Positions 46,772-50,868 of a stretch of DNA of 50,868 bases are shown in pieces (within the stretch, counting starts at the first letter, position 1; every line of letters starts with the position of its first letter). Location of the stretch: the NCBI GenBank assembly GCA_030374735.1, contig JASCIV010000086.1, positions 1-50,868 on the forward strand, read 5' to 3'. The position numbers were made by a program, and so were the translations under genes. The notes under the pieces are model-generated. The model saw nothing but the letters and a program-made list of their open reading frames with translations. It made no database searches and was not told the origin of the DNA. Origin of the DNA: Gracilaria caudata (Eukaryota; Rhodophyta; Florideophyceae; Gracilariales; Gracilariaceae).

Positions 46772-47890
46772 ATGAAACCTCTGGCTTTAGAACCAAATAT
46801 TGTACCTAAGCGAAAACCGAATTCGCTGTATGGCAATGCTCCGCCGATCCGGTCGCTAGCCTTCACAACTTCATGGCCCGTGGTCAAAAGGAGCTCTCAT
46901 AAAATAGGCCAGTCGACCTATAATCGCCAGTCGGGGGCTCACGGGCGAAAGCGTGTCGTGCATAGTAAACCGGTTACAATGACTTGGAAACCCGGGGGAC
47001 TGCTCCGCGATGCTGTGGATCTTAAGAAACTGGAGGTTGAGTTGATGGAAACCACTCTTCAAGAACGGCCAGATCATCCTATAAATATGTGTCGTTCTTT
47101 TTACGCACAGAAAAGCACACATCGATTTTCGAAAGCTCTGAGAAGACGAGACAGAACGCTTTCCATTGTGGCAGCAATGAAAAGATTTCGCCCTCCATGC
47201 GCAGGTGAGAAGGCGACCAAAATTTCGGACTTAGAAAATATAGGACGTGAAGCAAGAGCTCTCAGCGTGACAGGAGTAGACGCCGCTCTTGTTTTTACTG
47301 ACATGCTGCGTTATGGGGTGGAGATTGGAGAATTATCAAGGATTACAAATGCTTTGAAGACTTCCAATGTTGATCTTGGTATGCCTATCGCAAGGCAAGA
47401 CTTGATAATCGATCCAGTGCAAATTGCCGAGGCGGCAGTGGCGGGTGCTGCTGCTGTAAACATAATGGCTGCAGCAGCTCTACCGGAAATTATGGAACTT
47501 ATGAACGCTGCGACCGCAATAGGTATCGAATCTGTTGTTGAATGTCACACGGAACTAGAAAGAGACTTTGCATTGGAATGTGGAGCGACAATTCTGCACC
47601 TTACGAACTGGGATCGTACGCGAAACATATTGGTTCCTGGAACTGCGGAGAGGCTCATCAGTGCAGTTCCACCATGGGTATTAACGATTGGGGGCGGCGG
47701 ATTAGTTACTGCAAGCGATTGCTGGAATCTTCTTGACCACGGGTTTAATGGAGTGGTTCTAGGGACAACCTTGCTTCAGACAAGACGATTACGCACGTTC
47801 ATTGGAGAAATTCGTTCGCAGAAGCGAGAGGCGGGGGATATGTTCGCTGGAGACTTTGAGGCACCTTTTTCAGTGGATGCCAGAGAATAG
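46772..47890 (+). CDS. Indole-3-glycerol-phosphate-synthase-like (TrpC-fold) protein with altered active site
   Basis: This has 372 residues. About 1-110 is basic and probably an organelle-targeting region. About 110-350 follows the TrpC (beta/alpha)8 barrel: RPDHPINMCRSFYAQ, IVAAMKRFRPP, MPIARQDLIIDPVQIAEAAV, VVECHTELE, LHLTNWDR, LTIGGGGLV and GVVLGTTLL. The expected catalytic residues are only partly kept. The first-strand Glu is Ala, the general-acid Lys of the xRKDF motif is Gln (ARQD), and the SES before the phosphate site is GGG; one Lys, one Glu and one Asn remain. Family membership is clear but ordinary IGPS catalysis is doubtful. First ATG is at 46772; an upstream exon cannot be excluded. 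Confidence 0.75.
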   Translation: MKPLALEPNIVPKRKPNSLYGNAPPIRSLAFTTSWPVVKRSSHKIGQSTYNRQSGAHGRKRVVHSKPVTMTWKPGGLLRDAVDLKKLEVELMETTLQERPDHPINMCRSFYAQKSTHRFSKALRRRDRTLSIVAAMKRFRPPCAGEKATKISDLENIGREARALSVTGVDAALVFTDMLRYGVEIGELSRITNALKTSNVDLGMPIARQDLIIDPVQIAEAAVAGAAAVNIMAAAALPEIMELMNAATAIGIESVVECHTELERDFALECGATILHLTNWDRTRNILVPGTAERLISAVPPWVLTIGGGGLVTASDCWNLLDHGFNGVVLGTTLLQTRRLRTFIGEIRSQKREAGDMFAGDFEAPFSVDARE

Positions 47891-48308
47891 AAAGCGCCCA
47901 ACGGCATAGAACGCCATAAAACTTAACTGAGCTGGTAGGTCAAGGGCGTCAGACGTGAAAATCGACGATATGACGCCAAAGCTCTGCCAGACAGTCCTAC
48001 CCTCATGATCGTAACCCGCGCTAACAACAGTCATCAACCATCAAACGAGCCAATTTCCACACAGAATGTAAGGAATACATCCACAGATAATCAGAGTGTG
48101 ATTACAGAACCCAAACGATTGTTACTCATGCTAAGCCAGTTCAAAGTTCTCGCACAGTGGTTTGGGATTGACAGCTTTGACATACTTATCTTCGAGCGGC
48201 AAGACCAAGACAGAAGTGCTGAGCCCCCTGCTTGTTTCAATTCACTCGGCAAACGAAAGCATGATCACGTTACTGTCAAGACAAAATACTTTTGAGGGGT
48301 GAACCAAC
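47891..48308. other. Convergent 3' intergenic region
   Basis: These 418 nt lie between convergent genes. A 96-codon plus-strand frame with ATG (48005-48295) has no recognised motif, and I do not call it a gene. Confidence 0.35.
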
Positions 48309-49346
48309 TCATCTGGTGCGAGAGGCCTTCTCGGCGATCCCACTCGTCCCTGCCCTACTCTCTAATTCAGACCAGATATCGCTTGGCTTCACCCCCAAGT
48401 CTGACCATAGTACCATTAGATGATACAACAGATCCGCGCTTTCTTTGATAACACCGTCTGGATTTCCTCCACTACCTTCTATAGCAACCTCAACTCCTTC
48501 CTCGCCAACTTTCTGTGCGATCTTCTGGAGGCCCTTAGAGAAAAGCTTAGCCGTCCAGGAGGACGACGGGTCTGCTCCTTTTCGCGCTTCGACGGTGTCG
48601 TATAGTTTTTGCAAAGGACATGGGGTTTCACTTCCCAATGTAACATCTTGTATAGTAGAGACCCGCTGCTTGATTGTTCCGAGGAGCGAATCGGTAATGG
48701 ATTCGGACCGGCTAACGGGTACAGCTGAAACCGCTTCGCCCGAGGACGGTCCTTCTCGCTCATTGGCAGAAAGTAGCATCACCACAGTATGTACTGAAAC
48801 AGCTCGGTTCTCCCCGACCGCGTCAACCTTTTCATGTGTCTTTGCTTTCACATTGACATTTTCCAGATTCGTGTGCAGCAAGCCTGCAATATTCTCCCTT
48901 ATAGCAGCCTTGTGAGGAGACAACTTCGGCTTCTCTAGTATGATAGTCACATCAACGTTTCCTATTTTATATCCTTTTTCTTGCATTCGTTCATAAGCAG
49001 CTTCCATGAATACGTGTGATGCACAATCCTTGAATCGGGGGTCGGTATCAGGAAAGAGTTGGCCAATATCTGGAAGAGAAAGAGCTCCCAAGACTGCATC
49101 GACAACACAATGATATACTGCATCGCCGTCTGAATGACCTGCACATCCCCTGTCATGCTTTAGCTCTATCCCTCCAAGAATTAGAGGAAGTCCTGGTTCC
49201 AGACGATGCAAATCAAATCCGTGACCAATTCTGCTTTGGCTCATTCTTAACCTCGGTATCCGTTGACGACGGGGGCACACAGATTGCCGAGTTCGGACGG
49301 TCGGAACTAATTTATTGGAGGCGTAGTTTACGAATGCCATGTTCAT
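48309..49346 (-). CDS. IspF (MECDP synthase) fused to HisE (phosphoribosyl-ATP pyrophosphatase)
   Basis: A single-exon, 345-residue fusion. About 1-37 is basic and Ser/Arg-rich (transit peptide). About 38-195 is IspF: RIGHGFDLHRLEPG (zinc ligands Asp45, His47), GCAGHSDGDAVYH (His71), DPRFKDCASHVFM and ENVNVKAKTHEKVDAVGENR, all near-consensus. After a 40-residue linker, about 240-325 is HisE: SSSWTAKLFSKGLQKIAQKVG, EEGVEVAIEG and ESADLLYHLMVLWSDLGV, keeping the Glu/Asp metal-binding set. IspF cyclises CDP-ME-2-phosphate in the plastid MEP isoprenoid pathway. HisE hydrolyses phosphoribosyl-ATP in histidine synthesis. Both steps release or use nucleotide phosphates in plastids, but no direct pathway link is known to me. 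In most eukaryotes HisE is fused to HisI instead. Confidence 0.92.
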   Translation of the reverse strand: MNMAFVNYASNKLVPTVRTRQSVCPRRQRIPRLRMSQSRIGHGFDLHRLEPGLPLILGGIELKHDRGCAGHSDGDAVYHCVVDAVLGALSLPDIGQLFPDTDPRFKDCASHVFMEAAYERMQEKGYKIGNVDVTIILEKPKLSPHKAAIRENIAGLLHTNLENVNVKAKTHEKVDAVGENRAVSVHTVVMLLSANEREGPSSGEAVSAVPVSRSESITDSLLGTIKQRVSTIQDVTLGSETPCPLQKLYDTVEARKGADPSSSWTAKLFSKGLQKIAQKVGEEGVEVAIEGSGGNPDGVIKESADLLYHLMVLWSDLGVKPSDIWSELESRAGTSGIAEKASRTR

Positions 49347-50868
49347 TTGTAGAACTAATCAAAGGGAGATCTGTTGCGATGGAATTCCGTTTGCGGCAGT
49401 TCTATAGTCAGGGAACAACTGGGTTGATCTACCGGTAAGTCTAGAAGTATCTTGGGCAGTGCAACGAAGAGGGAGACAGCTTCGATTTTCAATTCCGCTT
49501 TCACAACTGAAAAAAAGTTTCCAAGATCGCGAGCCTATCAATGGAGTTCGCCTTTTCTGTTACGTTGTTTGATGTCGTCATTTACCAGCTACAGATCGGT
49601 TTACATCTGTACACGATTCGCAGATTCCAAGAGATCACCATCGACCCAAACAAAATGCAAAAGGCTAAAATCTGAAGATTCCGCGCCGAATCACATCATG
49701 TGATGATGACAGTCGTCCCTTACAACCTTCTGGAGTTCACTGCCACAGGAGCCTACGGTTTCAGCTGAGACCCCCCAGTGAAGTTTATTCATTCCCCACA
49801 TGCCTCCGAAACCTTCTCTAGACTAGTGTCTAAGGCCGGTCTTTTGTTCTCAATTGAAAACAAGCTTTAGCGAAAATTCACTCTCACCGCCGTTTCCGGG
49901 CCATAAAGGCATATTGGCCGGTAGCGCAGTCGGCCACCACACCCACAGAAAAGATCAGCAATCATGTTCGCATTCACCACAGTCTGCGAACTTCTCACTC
50001 TTGTTTTGTCATGATCTCCAATGTCGTGCCTGTTAAGCAAATGTTCCTTTTCAGCACACTACTTCAAAATGCTAGATATTGCAAACTGTGTGTCTGCAAA
50101 TTAGCGTTTCATGATTTTCACTGCGTTCGGATGTAATATATGAAACAAGAGGCGAGGAAATTACTTCTACAGCTAGAAATGCGGCCTATGTAAACATTAT
50201 TTGTCCGATGGTAGAGCGCCTTCAAATTTATGCATAAAGAGCCCAGTTGTTTTTCAATTCTAAGCTCTTAAAGATGGAAAAAAGACGTTTAAAACGGACT
50301 TTGTAGCTTGCTAATTTCATTGCATGATTTTTTTTTCTTGATGAAATCGTGATTTGATCACGAAATTGTGATTTGGTGGCCTTTCTTTTGTCGACGGCAA
50401 TTTTACAAGTAAAGTACTTTGCTTTGCTTCATTAACGTAAAGACCCGAGCAAGAATGTGTGCTACGGTGTTCTTTAATTAGCCAGTGCAGAGGGCAGAAG
50501 AGGCGAGAGCTTTCAATATAGGGAAGAAAGATAGCTTGCATGGCTTTGAAATTCAAGATAGAAAAGATAAAAGGCAGGCCCGTACATGTGACTGACTAAC
50601 TATCGGTAAAAAGCCCAGTTAACTAACTAACTAACTAAAGGGACTCAAGTCATATTTAGTCATTTACTGTACACATAGTACAGGTTTCACACGCTGTACA
50701 CGTTTGCACATCATAGACTGTAATTTTACGTAATAGGAACAAAATTAACATCTTTAAACATCTTGATGTTTAAAAAGCTATCAACGACAAACTACCCATC
50801 CAGTCATGCGGTCAGACGCTTTGCCATCGATGGATCCTACTCAACAAAATTCCGCATCAACCACTGAG
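49347..50868. other. Terminal intergenic stretch (1.5 kb), no gene seen
   Basis: This A/T-rich region lies upstream of IspF-HisE. It contains a short (AACT)n run at about 50618-50638 and a 19-nt tandem duplication. A tRNA A-box-like sequence at 49922-49933 has no matching tRNA structure. Open frames are short. Confidence 0.4.
50343..50380. repeat. Two tandem 19-nt units
   Basis: GAAATCGTGATTTGATCAC (50343-50361) is followed directly by GAAATTGTGATTTGGTGGC (50362-50380). The units agree in the first 14 positions except one, then diverge. Confidence 0.5.

Noticed and set aside
48005..48295. 96-codon plus-strand frame between convergent genes
   Set aside because: It sits in a shared 3' region and has no known domain or clear signal; evidence is too weak to call.
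49922..49933. TAGCGCAGTCGG, a near-perfect tRNA A box
   Set aside because: No D-stem, anticodon arm or B box follows, and no 3' half lies upstream as would be needed for a permuted tRNA.

Overview
The window is nuclear DNA of a photosynthetic eukaryote, most likely a red alga (Rhodophyta). Evidence: histones, an ESCRT-I subunit, SSU-processome proteins and a spliceosomal intron repertoire sit beside enzymes with plastid-type N-terminal extensions (CtpA, RbfA, IspF). Genes are mostly single-exon, densely packed and often divergent or convergent. The few introns are short (about 50-150 nt) with GTACGT, GTGAGT or GTAAGT donors. A tRNA with an insertion in the D-loop also fits, since such ectopic introns are known from red algae (Cyanidioschyzon) and some other algal lineages. 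A florideophyte is my best guess, but the assignment is inference.

Layout. 1-5.7 kb: a retroelement tail, RCL1, VPS37 and a cytochrome-b5-reductase-like enzyme. 5.7-7.9 kb: a graveyard of non-LTR retrotransposon 3' ends with a broken RNase H domain. 8-21.4 kb: a lumenal CtpA protease, 5-hydroxyisourate hydrolase, a SUMO protease, a plastid-type unknown, a SANT/Myb reading frame abutting STN1, Erv1, plastid RbfA and a large TrhO-methyltransferase fusion. 21.5-28.4 kb: a divergent H2A.X/H2B pair with matching 3' stem-loops, a spliced ZNHIT3-like gene, a small spliced unknown, an MTAP-like phosphorylase and spliced KLHDC4. 29.4-39.2 kb: a Bub2-type TBC protein, WDR75/Utp17, tRNA-Arg(UCU), a SPATA20-like protein and a CDF zinc transporter. 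39.2-42.4 kb: a second repeat-rich block. 42.4-49.4 kb: a tandem glycogen-binding-domain protein with a CaaX end, a PAM2-Smr protein, an indole-glycerol-phosphate-synthase-like protein with altered catalytic residues, and an IspF-HisE fusion. The last 1.5 kb shows no gene.

The most notable signals are composite genes joining activities that are normally separate. These are TrhO-TrmR (both steps of wobble 5-methoxyuridine synthesis in one chain), IspF-HisE (isoprenoid plus histidine enzymes) and a possible SANT-STN1 telomere protein made by in-frame splicing. The tRNA-Arg with an 11-nt D-loop insertion is equally striking. Homology calls come from reading motifs, not from database searches.
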